This document shows positions 1-7,677 of a DNA stretch of 64,000 bases, piece after piece; positions within the stretch are counted from its first letter, which is position 1; the number at the start of each line of letters is the position of its first letter. The notes beneath the pieces are model-generated. The model was not told the DNA's origin and made no database searches. It saw only the letters and a list, made by a program, of their open reading frames with translations. This stretch comes from Bacillota bacterium. GTDB taxonomy: Bacteria; Bacillota; Clostridia; Peptostreptococcales; Anaerovoracaceae. Both the position numbers and the translations under genes were made by a program. The stretch spans positions 1 through 64,000 of the forward strand of contig JAFRVY010000014.1 of assembly GCA_017438285.1 (NCBI GenBank), read 5' to 3'.

Positions 1-397
1 CAAACCGTGAGAGCAGTGCGAAGGTGTAAATTCCAACGCCGAACACGCATATGCCGATCACTGTGATGATGATCATGAACATGGTGGATGATTTTGCATC
101 TATGGAGTGCAGCATCATCAGTTCCAGTCCTGCCACAGCGAAGATCGCTGTATACAGCAGTCCCAGTCCGATTCCCTGTTTCAGGTTCTGCCGGAAGGAT
201 TTGATGAACATCTTCCAGACATAGGTTTCATCCTTTCTCACAAGGTGAATCAGCACATTGTTCATGGCCGTGATCGCGGGGCCTGCTGTCACGATAGGGA
301 TCATGCAGGCAAGTGTCATCAGATTGAGCACTGCCAGATCCACGATGCGCGCGAGGAACCGCATAACCGGATTGTTTGCGTCAAAAAACCGATCCAT
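1..397 (-). CDS. DUF624 (YesL-like) membrane protein, partial
   Basis: This is the N-terminal part of a small integral membrane protein; its 3' end lies beyond the left edge. Reading from the ATG at 397, it begins MDRFFDANNPVMRFLARI and continues into hydrophobic stretches (LMTLACMIPIVTAGPAITA, then LGLLYTAIFAVAGLELMML). This is the pattern of DUF624/YesL proteins, which in Bacillota sit next to CUT1-type carbohydrate importers and have no proven activity. It starts 9 bp after the stop of the upstream permease, and the AAAGGA overlapping that stop can serve as ribosome site. A role accessory to the sugar importer is inferred from position only. Confidence 0.8.
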   Translation of the reverse strand, partial: MDRFFDANNPVMRFLARIVDLAVLNLMTLACMIPIVTAGPAITAMNNVLIHLVRKDETYVWKMFIKSFRQNLKQGIGLGLLYTAIFAVAGLELMMLHSIDAKSSTMFMIIITVIGICVFGVGIYTFALLSRF

Positions 398-406
398 TTT
401 CCCATA

Positions 407-1267
407 CTATCCTTTGACTGCACCTGCTGTAACACCTGCAACGATATGCTTTTGCAGGAAGAGATACAGAATCAGTATCGGCAGCATGGCCAGCAGCAGC
501 GCCGCCATAACAAGTCCGATGTCTGTGGAATAGGTTCCGTAGAACGCCTGCGTCGCGATTGGGATCGTGTAGATCTCTTTGTCTGTAAGTACAAGGCTCG
601 GCAGGAGGTAGTCGTTCCAGAAGGCCATTGCATCGATGATGGCCACTGTAGCGACAGTCGGTTTGAGCAGTGGGAAGACGATCTTCCAGAAGGTCTGCCA
701 TCTGCTGCAGCCGTCAATGAGGGCGGCTTCCTCCAGTTCTAACGGAATATTGGAATGTATCGCACCGTGGAACATAAATGTCGCCATCGACACAGAGAAT
801 CCCACGTGCATGAAAATCAGCGTGATTCTGCTTCCCAGAATGCCGAAGATTCCGCCATATACAGATACGAGAGGAACCATCAGGACCTGGAACGGAATGA
901 CCATGGATGCGATCATCAGCGCGAAGAACAGCGTACATGCTTTCCAGTTGTTACGGACAATGACAAAGGATGCCATCGCCGAGAACAGGATCGTCAAAAT
1001 CGTTGCGCTGAATGTGATGAACGCGGAATTCTTGAATACGTTCCAGAAATCCATCTTGGCCATCGCTTCCGGGAAGTTCTGCAATGTGAATCCATGCTCA
1101 CCGATCAGTGAGAGCGGATTCGATGTGATATCACCTTTTGTCTTGAAAACATTAATCAGGACAAGTAGGAAAGGTATGACGAACAGGATGAACACAAGGA
1201 TCAGGACGATAATCGTGATGACCTGACGTCTTTTTTTCTGCTTCGCAGCTAATTCGTTCTGATTCAT
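407..1267 (-). CDS. Carbohydrate ABC transporter permease (MalG-type)
   Basis: Inner-membrane permease of a CUT1-family sugar importer, 286 residues, the usual length. After a basic N-terminus comes a first membrane segment (VITIIVLILVFILFVIPFLL, from about residue 16). About five more follow. The cytoplasmic EAA loop that docks the ATPase is seen as ELEEAALIDGCSRWQTFWKIV near residue 180. The ATG overlaps the upstream permease stop by one base (TAATG), so translation is probably coupled. No ATPase is encoded in the visible part of the operon; many CUT1 systems share a distant MsmX-type ATPase, which is likely here. The substrate cannot be read from the sequence. Confidence 0.93.
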   Translation of the reverse strand: MNQNELAAKQKKRRQVITIIVLILVFILFVIPFLLVLINVFKTKGDITSNPLSLIGEHGFTLQNFPEAMAKMDFWNVFKNSAFITFSATILTILFSAMASFVIVRNNWKACTLFFALMIASMVIPFQVLMVPLVSVYGGIFGILGSRITLIFMHVGFSVSMATFMFHGAIHSNIPLELEEAALIDGCSRWQTFWKIVFPLLKPTVATVAIIDAMAFWNDYLLPSLVLTDKEIYTIPIATQAFYGTYSTDIGLVMAALLLAMLPILILYLFLQKHIVAGVTAGAVKG

Positions 1268-2145
1268 TACGCCTGCACCTCCCCTTTCTTACCAATATAT
1301 ACCTGAGCAATACCGATGATCGCGCAGACAGCGAATAGGATCAGGGCTTCCGCCTGACCTGTACCGAAGTCTTTGTAGATGAACGCCTTGTTGTATACGT
1401 GCATCGCCGCGAGAATCGAAGACATGAACGGTTCGCCGTTCGTCAACGACAGGTTGACATCGTAAACAACGAAGCATCTGGTGATGCTCAGGAAGATACA
1501 TGTTACAAACGATGTCCTCATGAGAGGAATCGTAACGTTGCGCATTGCCTGGGCCGGTGTGCATCCGTCGATCATGGCCGCTTCCTTCAGACTGTCAGAA
1601 ACGCCCATGAATCCGGCTACATAAATCAACATCATGTACCCGGCGTATTGCCATACCGATACGAGGATCAGGCAGAACATGGCCCCGCCCGTCGACGACA
1701 GCAGCGATGGAACCGTGCCTGCAGCGATGGCTTCACCGATGGCAACAAAAGCTCGATTGAAGACGAACTTCCATACGTAACCGAGAACGATACCGCCGAT
1801 CAGGTTCGGAATGAAGAACCCGGCGCGGAAGAAGTTCTGTCCCTTGATGCCGCTGGTAACCAGATACGCCAGCGCAAAGGCAACTGCATTAATGAATACT
1901 ACAGCAAATGCTGAATAGAAGATTGTCCTGCCCATGGAAGCCCAGAAATAGGCGTCCTTAAAAGCAGAAACATAGTTCGCAAGTCCAACGAACGGTTTGT
2001 CAGGCGATACGCCGTCCCAACTGGTGAAGGTCAGATACAGACCATAAAGAAACGGAATGATAATGACCATACAGAACAGGATCAGTGCAGGGCCGGCAAA
2101 CATAAGGAATTGCTTTGATTTATACGACATTGTATTTCTTTCCAT
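1267..2145 (-). CDS. Sugar ABC transporter permease (MalF-type)
   Basis: First permease of the importer, 292 residues with six predicted membrane spans. The first (FLMFAGPALILFCMVIIIPF) starts around residue 12, and the EAA loop appears as SLKEAAMIDGCTPAQAMRNV near residue 185. The start is supported by AGGAGG seven bases before the ATG. It lies 20 bp after the binding-protein gene and abuts the MalG-type permease, forming a standard CUT1 cassette. Partner of the binding lipoprotein at 2166-3461. Confidence 0.93.
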   Translation of the reverse strand: MERNTMSYKSKQFLMFAGPALILFCMVIIIPFLYGLYLTFTSWDGVSPDKPFVGLANYVSAFKDAYFWASMGRTIFYSAFAVVFINAVAFALAYLVTSGIKGQNFFRAGFFIPNLIGGIVLGYVWKFVFNRAFVAIGEAIAAGTVPSLLSSTGGAMFCLILVSVWQYAGYMMLIYVAGFMGVSDSLKEAAMIDGCTPAQAMRNVTIPLMRTSFVTCIFLSITRCFVVYDVNLSLTNGEPFMSSILAAMHVYNKAFIYKDFGTGQAEALILFAVCAIIGIAQVYIGKKGEVQA

Positions 2146-2165
2146 ATACTATCCTCCTCCCTGCT

Positions 2166-3461
2166 TTAGTTCTCGTGTGGTACGAGCGTCTTGGTCTTCC
2201 AGTAGGTCGTTACGTCCTTTGCGAAGCCCTTGCGGTCGCTCTTGCCGGCAAGATACTTCTGGAACTGTGCGCCCAGGATCGCGTAGTGATCGTCCGGGAG
2301 ATAGTTGTAGTTCGGAACCAGTGCGCCCTTGTCAGCATAGGATTTGACTGACTGACCCAGTGGATCGACAACTTCTCTCGTGATGTTGGAAAATGCCGGA
2401 ACCAGCGCGCAGTCATCGACGAGGAACTTCTGTCCATCATCGTTGTATACGAGCCAGTTCAGGAAATCCTTCGCCTGCTCGCGCTGCTTGTCTGATGTGT
2501 TCTCGGAAGAATCCAGGAAGATAAACTTGGATCCGCCTCCGACCAGCATCTCGTTCATACCGTCCTTCAGATCCTGCGGTACAGGCATGATGCCCATGTT
2601 CTCCGTGTAATCAAAGGCGCTGATAACGGACCAGTCCCAGTTACCGCCGAACAGGAAGGCAATCTCGCCCTCTGCCAGCTTCTGCTCCGTGACCTCTCTC
2701 TCCGCGGAGATTGCACTCGCCTTGGAATAACTGTTGTTCTTCAGAACATCGAACGTATCCATCAGTGCGTTGAACTTCTTGTCCTTGATCAGATTCACCG
2801 ATCCATCGGAAAGTCCTCTGACGAATGCGTCCGGATCATCTCTCTCCTCATATACCTGCGCCAGATAGTGGGCACCCAGAGACCAGTCCTCCTTCATGAC
2901 TCCTGTCGGGGATTCCATGCCGCCTTTCTTCAAAGTCTTGATCAGACCCTTGAAGGCTTTGCATGTCTTGTAATTCTCCGGCTTGAACTCTTTGCCTGTG
3001 ATCTTCTCGATAGCATCCTTGTTATAGATGATGCCTCTCGCCTCGATACAGACCGGGAATCCATACACCTTGTCGCCAATGTTGATGGCGTACTGTGTAT
3101 CCTTCACCCATTTCTGATCGCTCATGTCGACAGCGTGATCTTCCGCCAATGAATAGATATCTTTCGCATCAACCATGGACAACGTATAAGGGTTGCCCGA
3201 CGCATACCTTGTTGCCAGATGCGCAGCTACCGTATCGGAAGAATAATACACTTCTACCGGCACGCCTGTCTCCTCTGTGTATCGCTCAGCCATTACCAGC
3301 ATCTGATCCTGAATCTCCATCTTGGAGTTGAAGATCGTGATCCCGTTGCTGTTACCGCTTTCGCTGGACTCATCTTCTGCGGTCTGTCCGCATCCGGACA
3401 TGAAGCAGAGAGCCATGACGAACGATACAAGCAGAGTGATCAGTTTCATGCTCTTCTTCAA
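2166..3461 (-). CDS. Extracellular solute-binding lipoprotein of the sugar ABC importer
   Basis: Substrate-binding component (family 1 type), 431 residues. I place the start at a TTG at 3461, not at an ATG further upstream, because AGGGAGGTGA lies directly before the TTG and the resulting N-terminus is a classic lipoprotein signal: KKSMK, hydrophobic LITLLVSFVMALCF, then the lipobox MSGC with the lipidated Cys around residue 23. The linker after it is rich in S, E and N. The rest has the sugar-binding-protein look (YTEETGVPVEVYYSS; FLFGGNWDWSVISAF). A good promoter with an overlapping inverted repeat lies just upstream. The ligand is unknown. Confidence 0.93.
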   Translation of the reverse strand: MKKSMKLITLLVSFVMALCFMSGCGQTAEDESSESGNSNGITIFNSKMEIQDQMLVMAERYTEETGVPVEVYYSSDTVAAHLATRYASGNPYTLSMVDAKDIYSLAEDHAVDMSDQKWVKDTQYAINIGDKVYGFPVCIEARGIIYNKDAIEKITGKEFKPENYKTCKAFKGLIKTLKKGGMESPTGVMKEDWSLGAHYLAQVYEERDDPDAFVRGLSDGSVNLIKDKKFNALMDTFDVLKNNSYSKASAISAEREVTEQKLAEGEIAFLFGGNWDWSVISAFDYTENMGIMPVPQDLKDGMNEMLVGGGSKFIFLDSSENTSDKQREQAKDFLNWLVYNDDGQKFLVDDCALVPAFSNITREVVDPLGQSVKSYADKGALVPNYNYLPDDHYAILGAQFQKYLAGKSDRKGFAKDVTTYWKTKTLVPHEN

Positions 3462-3513
3462 TATGTCACCTCCCTCTGTTACTTGCTTCTCACTTGAAGA
3501 TATAGGTATGTGT

Positions 3514-3542
3514 ATTTTATCATTCACATATAATGCAGTCAA
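3514..3542 (-). promoter_or_regulatory. Promoter of the sugar importer operon, with operator-like inverted repeat
   Basis: On the minus strand, TTGACT and TAAAAT are separated by 17 bp, a near-consensus housekeeping promoter about 50 bp before the TTG start of the binding protein. TATGTG/CACATA arms (3507-3530, 12-bp centre) are centred on the -10 box, where a repressor would block RNA polymerase. The regulator is not in this window. Confidence 0.7.
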
Positions 3543-3568
3543 TTTAACACAGTAATGTCTGCAGCAAA

Positions 3569-3593
3569 AAAGAGACCGGGAAACCGGTCTCTT
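3569..3593 (-). terminator. Rho-independent terminator
   Basis: Perfect stem AAAGAGACCGG/CCGGTCTCTTT with a GAAA tetraloop. A-runs and T-runs flank it on both sides, so it could work in either direction. It closes the cardiolipin synthase/PP2C-remnant transcription unit and isolates it from the sugar operon. Confidence 0.8.
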
Positions 3594-3610
3594 TCAATAT
3601 GACACTTGAT

Positions 3611-3778
3611 CTATTTGCCCTTGTATTCCAGACACAGCATGGTCAGATCGTCAAACTGCTCCGCATCTTTGACGAAGTCGTCGACAGCTGTGCGGATGTT
3701 GTTCAGCAGCTGCTCAGGCCCTGCCTTCGAATCTGCATTGAGGGCAGTCAGCATTCTGTCCATGCCGGATACTGGTAT
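3611..3778 (-). pseudogene. C-terminal remnant of a PP2C/SpoIIE-type phosphatase
   Basis: Between the cardiolipin synthase stop and the terminator, the minus strand keeps an open frame of about 55 codons. It contains MDRMLTALNADSKAGPEQLL and ends AEQFDDLTMLCLEYKGK. The closing QFDD(L/I)TMLCLxYKG is the metal-binding end of SpoIIE/RsbU-type PPM phosphatases, and the preceding helix matches too. The frame opens immediately after the synthase stop with no ribosome site, so the catalytic N-terminal part is missing. I read it as the tail of a gene removed by a deletion whose junction lies at the end of the synthase gene. The family call is from motif memory. Confidence 0.7.
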
Positions 3779-3781
3779 TTA

Positions 3782-5353
3782 TTACAGGAGCGGTGCGACG
3801 AATTTCGCGATCGGTCCCATGATCTTATAGATCTTCTTGTCTTTTTTTATTGTCTCTCTCGAGACTCTTCTGCACTTTGCCAGCGTCTCCTGGAAATCCT
3901 TTTCCAGGTCGGCAATGCAGTCCGTCTTGTACATATATGTTGCACATTCGAAGTGATGATATAGGCTCCGATAGTCGAGATTGATCGTACCGACTACGCC
4001 CTTTTCGTCATCGCTGACACAGACCTTTGCGTGCACGAAGCCCGGCGTATACTCATAGATTTCAACGCCTGCCTCCAGAAGAGACGCGTAGTGGCCTTTC
4101 GCCAGAGAATAGGCAACACTTTTATCCGGGATGCCCGGAAGGATCAGTTTGACGTCGATGCCGCGCTGACCCGCATACTTGAGGGCCATCTCCAGTTCAC
4201 CGTCCAGAATCAGATACGGCGTCATGATGTGCACGTATTTCCCGGCCCTGTTCAGAATGTCCATGTAAACGGTCTCGCCGACTTTGTCCTCGTCAAGCGG
4301 GCAGTCGCAATATGGAATCACGAAGCCCGACGGGTTCTCCACATCAGTTTCCACGGGAACTTCTGCTTCCCGGAAATCCGGTTCCTTTTCCTCTACGTTC
4401 CACATCTGCAGGAACATCAGTGTGAAGCTGCTGACCGCATCGCCCTTGAGCATGACCGCGGTATCCTTCCAGTGTCCGAATCGTTCGATCTCGTTGATGT
4501 ATTCATCCGCAAGATTAACGCCGCCATTGAATGCGACTTTCCCGTCGATGACGCATATCTTGCGATGGTCTCTGTAGTTGTAATGGGACGACAGCAGCGG
4601 CTTGATCGGCGCGAATTTCTTGGCTTTGATGCCTTCCGCTTCCAGGCGTTTGCAGTAATTCGCCGGCAGGTTTGAAATGTCGCACATACCGTCGTACATG
4701 ACGCGTACATCAACGCCCACCTTGGCCTTTGCCAGAAGGATGTCCAGAATCTTGCCCCACATGTAGCCTTCCTCGATGATGAAGTACTCCATGAAGATGT
4801 ACCGTTCGGCTTTTGCAAGTTCCGTCAGCATCGCCTCGAACTTCGCCTCTCCGGACGGGAAGTAGGTCGTCTCTGTCTTCGCAAAAGCCGGGAAGCAGCC
4901 GCTGCGGTTCAGGTATCTGACCAGGTCGTCGGTATAGCTGTCTTCCTCACGCAGCTGCCGCATGACCTGCGAATCCTGCGGAATCATGTCCTTCGTGTCC
5001 GCGATCATTTTTTCAGTTCTCTCTTTGATCAGCCTGTGGCCGGCGTTGGTCTGGGTGAACAAAAGCATCAGCGCTCCAGGGACCTGGAACACCGCGATGA
5101 TGAACATCCACGTCAGTTTCGCAGTCGAATCCATCTTGCTGTTGAACAGATAGATCATCATGATGACTGTGAAAATACCGAGACATGCGACGAAGTGAGG
5201 AAAGAGCTCGTTCAGGAAAAACAACGGCACGAGAACGATCATTATTTCAAGCAAAATCAGCAGCACAATGATAAAGAATCTGCTGAAAATCAATGAGATT
5301 ATTCCCTTTCGTTTTGGTCTCGCCAAACGAGTGATATTGTCGTGATTGCTCAT
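3782..5353 (-). CDS. cls: Cardiolipin synthase
   Basis: Phospholipase-D-family enzyme joining two phosphatidylglycerols into cardiolipin at the membrane. 523 residues, close to the usual 480-520. Two N-terminal membrane segments (FFIIVLLILLEIMIVLVPLFF and VACLGIFTVIMMIYLF) are followed by the two catalytic HKD motifs: HRKICVIDGKVAFNGG near residue 265 and HAKVCVSDDEKGVVGTINLD near residue 445. The gene starts 4 bp after the PAP2 phosphatase stop, so the two lipid genes form an operon. A phosphatase remnant follows directly after its stop. Confidence 0.96.
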   Translation of the reverse strand: MSNHDNITRLARPKRKGIISLIFSRFFIIVLLILLEIMIVLVPLFFLNELFPHFVACLGIFTVIMMIYLFNSKMDSTAKLTWMFIIAVFQVPGALMLLFTQTNAGHRLIKERTEKMIADTKDMIPQDSQVMRQLREEDSYTDDLVRYLNRSGCFPAFAKTETTYFPSGEAKFEAMLTELAKAERYIFMEYFIIEEGYMWGKILDILLAKAKVGVDVRVMYDGMCDISNLPANYCKRLEAEGIKAKKFAPIKPLLSSHYNYRDHRKICVIDGKVAFNGGVNLADEYINEIERFGHWKDTAVMLKGDAVSSFTLMFLQMWNVEEKEPDFREAEVPVETDVENPSGFVIPYCDCPLDEDKVGETVYMDILNRAGKYVHIMTPYLILDGELEMALKYAGQRGIDVKLILPGIPDKSVAYSLAKGHYASLLEAGVEIYEYTPGFVHAKVCVSDDEKGVVGTINLDYRSLYHHFECATYMYKTDCIADLEKDFQETLAKCRRVSRETIKKDKKIYKIMGPIAKFVAPLL

Positions 5354-5357
5354 TCCG

Positions 5358-5987
5358 TTATTCCTCTACCTTATGTATGATCTCAATCGCCACTGCGATT
5401 GCAGCAAGCCCCAGGCACCAGCCGCCCAGGACATCCGTCGGATAATGGACGCCGAGATAGACCCTTGTCGGCCCGACCAAAAGCATCGGGATGGCGAGAA
5501 GCACGGTCAAGATCCACCTGACGGTTTTGCTTTTGACATACCGCCACACCAGCCAGATTGCCATTCCGTAAAAGAACATGCTGGTAATCGAATGACCGCT
5601 GGTGAAGGAATACCCATGTTCCGTCACGAGATGTTCCACTTCGGGTCTCGGCCGCATCACAATATTCTTGATGATTTTGTTTATTATCGTTACCCCCAGC
5701 GCGCCGATCGACAGGGGAATGCCGAAGGTCTTGCGGGTCCGCGGTACGATGAGGAGCACAATGCAGAGCGCGATGATAAACAAGGCGTTTGCTGAATTTG
5801 TGATTACGATTGCCACCTTTGTCAGCGCAGGTCCGCGAAGCCCGTAAAAGAACTCCCGGACCGGGTCATCGAAACCGGCCGCGTTTCCGTTTAGAACGCA
5901 GATGAGAATCACAGCAAAGGCGCAAAGCGCCGCTGCCAATAATACTCTGCGGGTAATCGTAATGGTTCTGGTTTCTCTTAGGTCCAT
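5358..5987 (-). CDS. PAP2-family membrane phosphatase
   Basis: Integral membrane lipid phosphatase, 209 residues, probably acting on phosphatidate, phosphatidylglycerol-phosphate or undecaprenyl pyrophosphate. The three family signatures are present: K....RPRP-like at MRPRPEVEHL, the central SGHS in YSFTSGHSITSMFFYG, and the third GPTRVYLGVHYPTDVLGG. About five or six membrane spans surround them. It is first in an operon with cardiolipin synthase, which favours a role in phospholipid turnover; the exact substrate is not determined by sequence. Confidence 0.92.
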   Translation of the reverse strand: MDLRETRTITITRRVLLAAALCAFAVILICVLNGNAAGFDDPVREFFYGLRGPALTKVAIVITNSANALFIIALCIVLLIVPRTRKTFGIPLSIGALGVTIINKIIKNIVMRPRPEVEHLVTEHGYSFTSGHSITSMFFYGMAIWLVWRYVKSKTVRWILTVLLAIPMLLVGPTRVYLGVHYPTDVLGGWCLGLAAIAVAIEIIHKVEE

Positions 5988-6086
5988 AATCGTCCAGTGG
6001 TTATTCTTCGAGGTTTTCGTCCTTTCAAAGTATCTTCAATTATATCATTAAATAAATAATTCCATGCATTTTTTGTAATTGCTTGA

Positions 6087-6115
6087 TTGACTGATTCTCC
6101 GGAATCTGTTAGATT
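6087..6115 (+). promoter_or_regulatory. Promoter of the riboswitch-controlled antiporter
   Basis: TTGACT, 17-bp spacer, TAGATT. The predicted start site falls around 6122, exactly where the folded leader begins, which supports both calls. Confidence 0.7.
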
Positions 6116-6120
6116 AAAAC

Positions 6121-6224
6121 TCGAACAGGGAGTAGTTCGCGTATACCCATGAAGATATACGCTGCGCATAACGTCATCACGTCCACGGGACTGGGATGCG
6201 CACTGAAATAAGAACGAGACTGTA
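6121..6224 (+). ncRNA. yybP-ykoY family (Mn2+) riboswitch
   Basis: The leader folds as the family does. P1 pairs ACAG (6125-6128) with CTGT (6220-6223). The conserved GGAGTAG follows P1 on the 5' side and CGAGA precedes its 3' strand. Inside, TTC/GAA closes P1.1. P2 is GCGTATA/TATACGC (6139-6162) and P3 is TGCGCAT/ATGCGCA (6163-6202), with AACGTCATCA at the start of its internal loop. These elements (GGGGAGUAG..., GUC-UCA, CAAGA/CGAGA) are those of the manganese-sensing yybP-ykoY RNA. The P1 3' strand is also the first part of the terminator stem, so ligand binding should prevent termination and switch the gene on. Confidence 0.82.
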
Positions 6225-6251
6225 TCACATTGATTGTGATGCAGTTTTTTT
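6220..6251 (+). terminator. Riboswitch expression-platform terminator
   Basis: CTGtATCACA/TGTGATgCAG hairpin with a five-base loop followed by seven Ts. The first four bases are shared with the P1 helix of the riboswitch, so the two structures exclude each other. Confidence 0.8.
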
Positions 6252-6284
6252 ATATGAGTTATATCGTACGATAGGAGCAGTAAG

Positions 6285-7232
6285 ATGCAGATGATTATTA
6301 TAAATATGGGAATCCTGGTTGCCGGATTTGTGCTGTTGATCGAGGGCGCTGATTTTTTCGTCAAAGGCGCCTCTACCATTGCACGTAAATTCGGCGTGCC
6401 GCAAATCGTAATCGGTCTGACCGTGGTTGCGATGGGGACCAGCGCTCCCGAAGCCGCCGTCAGCATCGCCGCTGCGATTTCCGGCAATGCGGATATTACA
6501 ATCGGTAATGTTGTCGGAAGCAATATCATGAATATCTTCGTCATCCTGGGGATTACCGCCCTGGTTGCGCCGATCGCCATCGACCGCAGCACAGTGAAGG
6601 TGGATATTCCGTTTATGCTTGGCGTATCAATCCTGCTGATCCCTCTGGGGCTCACCGGAGAGATCGTTCTTCGTTGGGAAGGTCTGCTTTTGCTTACGAT
6701 ATTTGCCGCCTATATGATTTATCTGTTCCGCCAGGCATTCAAAGCTTCTAACAAAAGCGATGATACACGTCCGACATATGGACAGGGAAGCCGATGGATG
6801 TTTTTGTGGACAGTCGTCGGTCTGGCGATGATCGTGCTTGGAAGCAAATGCATCATTTACAGTGCGAGCGAAATCGCACTTGAATTGGGTGTCAGCCAGC
6901 GTATGATTGCGCTGACGATCGTCGCCTTTGGAACCTCTCTGCCTGAGCTGGTCACTTCCGTAACTGCTGCCCGCCGAGGAAATCCCGGCCTTGCGATCGG
7001 CAACATCGTCGGAAGCAATCTATTCAACATCCTGTTTGTTACCGGACTGACAGCGGTGATCACTCCGATCGCTTTCCAGCATGCTTTTATCATCGACAGC
7101 GCAATCGCGGCCTTTGCAGCGCTGCTACTTTGGCTGTTTGCTCTGAAGTCCGGACGTCTCGGGCGAATCGGCGGAGCAGTAATGCTCGTCTGTTATGCCG
7201 CGTACTTCGCCTTTATCCTATTCCTGAAATAA
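6285..7232 (+). CDS. Calcium/sodium antiporter family protein (CaCA/YrbG-like)
   Basis: Integral membrane cation antiporter, 315 residues with about ten spans. It carries the two inverted alpha repeats typical of the CaCA superfamily: GTSAPEAAVSIAAAISG with GNVVGSNIMNIFVILG in the first half, and GTSLPELVTSVTAA with GNIVGSNLFNILFVTG in the second. The acidic residues of the GTSxPE motifs bind the cation. The start has AGGAG seven bases upstream. Family members are usually called Na+/Ca2+ exchangers, but control by a manganese riboswitch suggests that this one exports Mn2+, or is used during Mn2+ excess; that is inference. Confidence 0.93.
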   Translation: MQMIIINMGILVAGFVLLIEGADFFVKGASTIARKFGVPQIVIGLTVVAMGTSAPEAAVSIAAAISGNADITIGNVVGSNIMNIFVILGITALVAPIAIDRSTVKVDIPFMLGVSILLIPLGLTGEIVLRWEGLLLLTIFAAYMIYLFRQAFKASNKSDDTRPTYGQGSRWMFLWTVVGLAMIVLGSKCIIYSASEIALELGVSQRMIALTIVAFGTSLPELVTSVTAARRGNPGLAIGNIVGSNLFNILFVTGLTAVITPIAFQHAFIIDSAIAAFAALLLWLFALKSGRLGRIGGAVMLVCYAAYFAFILFLK

Positions 7233-7478
7233 TTCTGGCACCACAGCCGGGGTCGGGCCGGACTCTACGCTGCTGTCTGACAGCAATAGAATGCTCGAGC
7301 CTTTGTACTCATCATAATCGGTGATTCCCTCGCCTACTCCAAATACTGCCGACACGACAATCGTTCCGGCCGCGCGGCGGTGCTCCGGATCCAATGCTTT
7401 CCTGAGCGGTCCGTATAATATGCCCAGGGCCAAACAAACCGCGAAAAGATATATCAATATCAGTACCGTAAGTGTCAC
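7218..7478 (-). CDS. Small single-span membrane protein, unknown
   Basis: An 86-residue frame starting at GTG with AGAGGAG seven bases upstream; a TATAAT (7522-7527) lies about 45 bp before the start. It has one N-terminal membrane segment (LTVLILIYLFAVCLALGILYG), then a short polar tail. I recognise no family. Its end overlaps the antiporter's last codons on the other strand by 15 bp. The ribosome site argues for a real gene; the lack of a family and the tail overlap argue for caution. Confidence 0.45.
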   Translation of the reverse strand: MTLTVLILIYLFAVCLALGILYGPLRKALDPEHRRAAGTIVVSAVFGVGEGITDYDEYKGSSILLLSDSSVESGPTPAVVPELFQE

Positions 7479-7592
7479 AGTTCCGCTCCTCTTGCTGTAG
7501 TTGAGCTGATCTCAAATCCCTATTATATTAATGGTAACATATGAGATGCTCGTTCTCAGCGATGCGAAATGAAACCGAGGATTATAAAAAAG

Positions 7593-7637
7593 AAAAAGCT
7601 CTTGGCCCTCCGCTATGCAGCAGTGGGTCGAGCTTTT
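7593..7637 (-). terminator. Rho-independent terminator after the toxin-like pseudogene
   Basis: On the minus strand, AAAAGCTC pairs with GAGCTTTTT around a long partly paired centre, followed by CTTTTTT. It lies 40 bp after the stop of the CdiA-CT-like frame. Confidence 0.5.
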
Positions 7638-7677
7638 CTTACCATTACGATACCACCATGACCCAGATTGTCAAGTG

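Noticed and set aside
5978..6655. 225-codon minus-strand ORF
   Set aside because: Runs across the riboswitch and the antiporter in antisense; no coding features.
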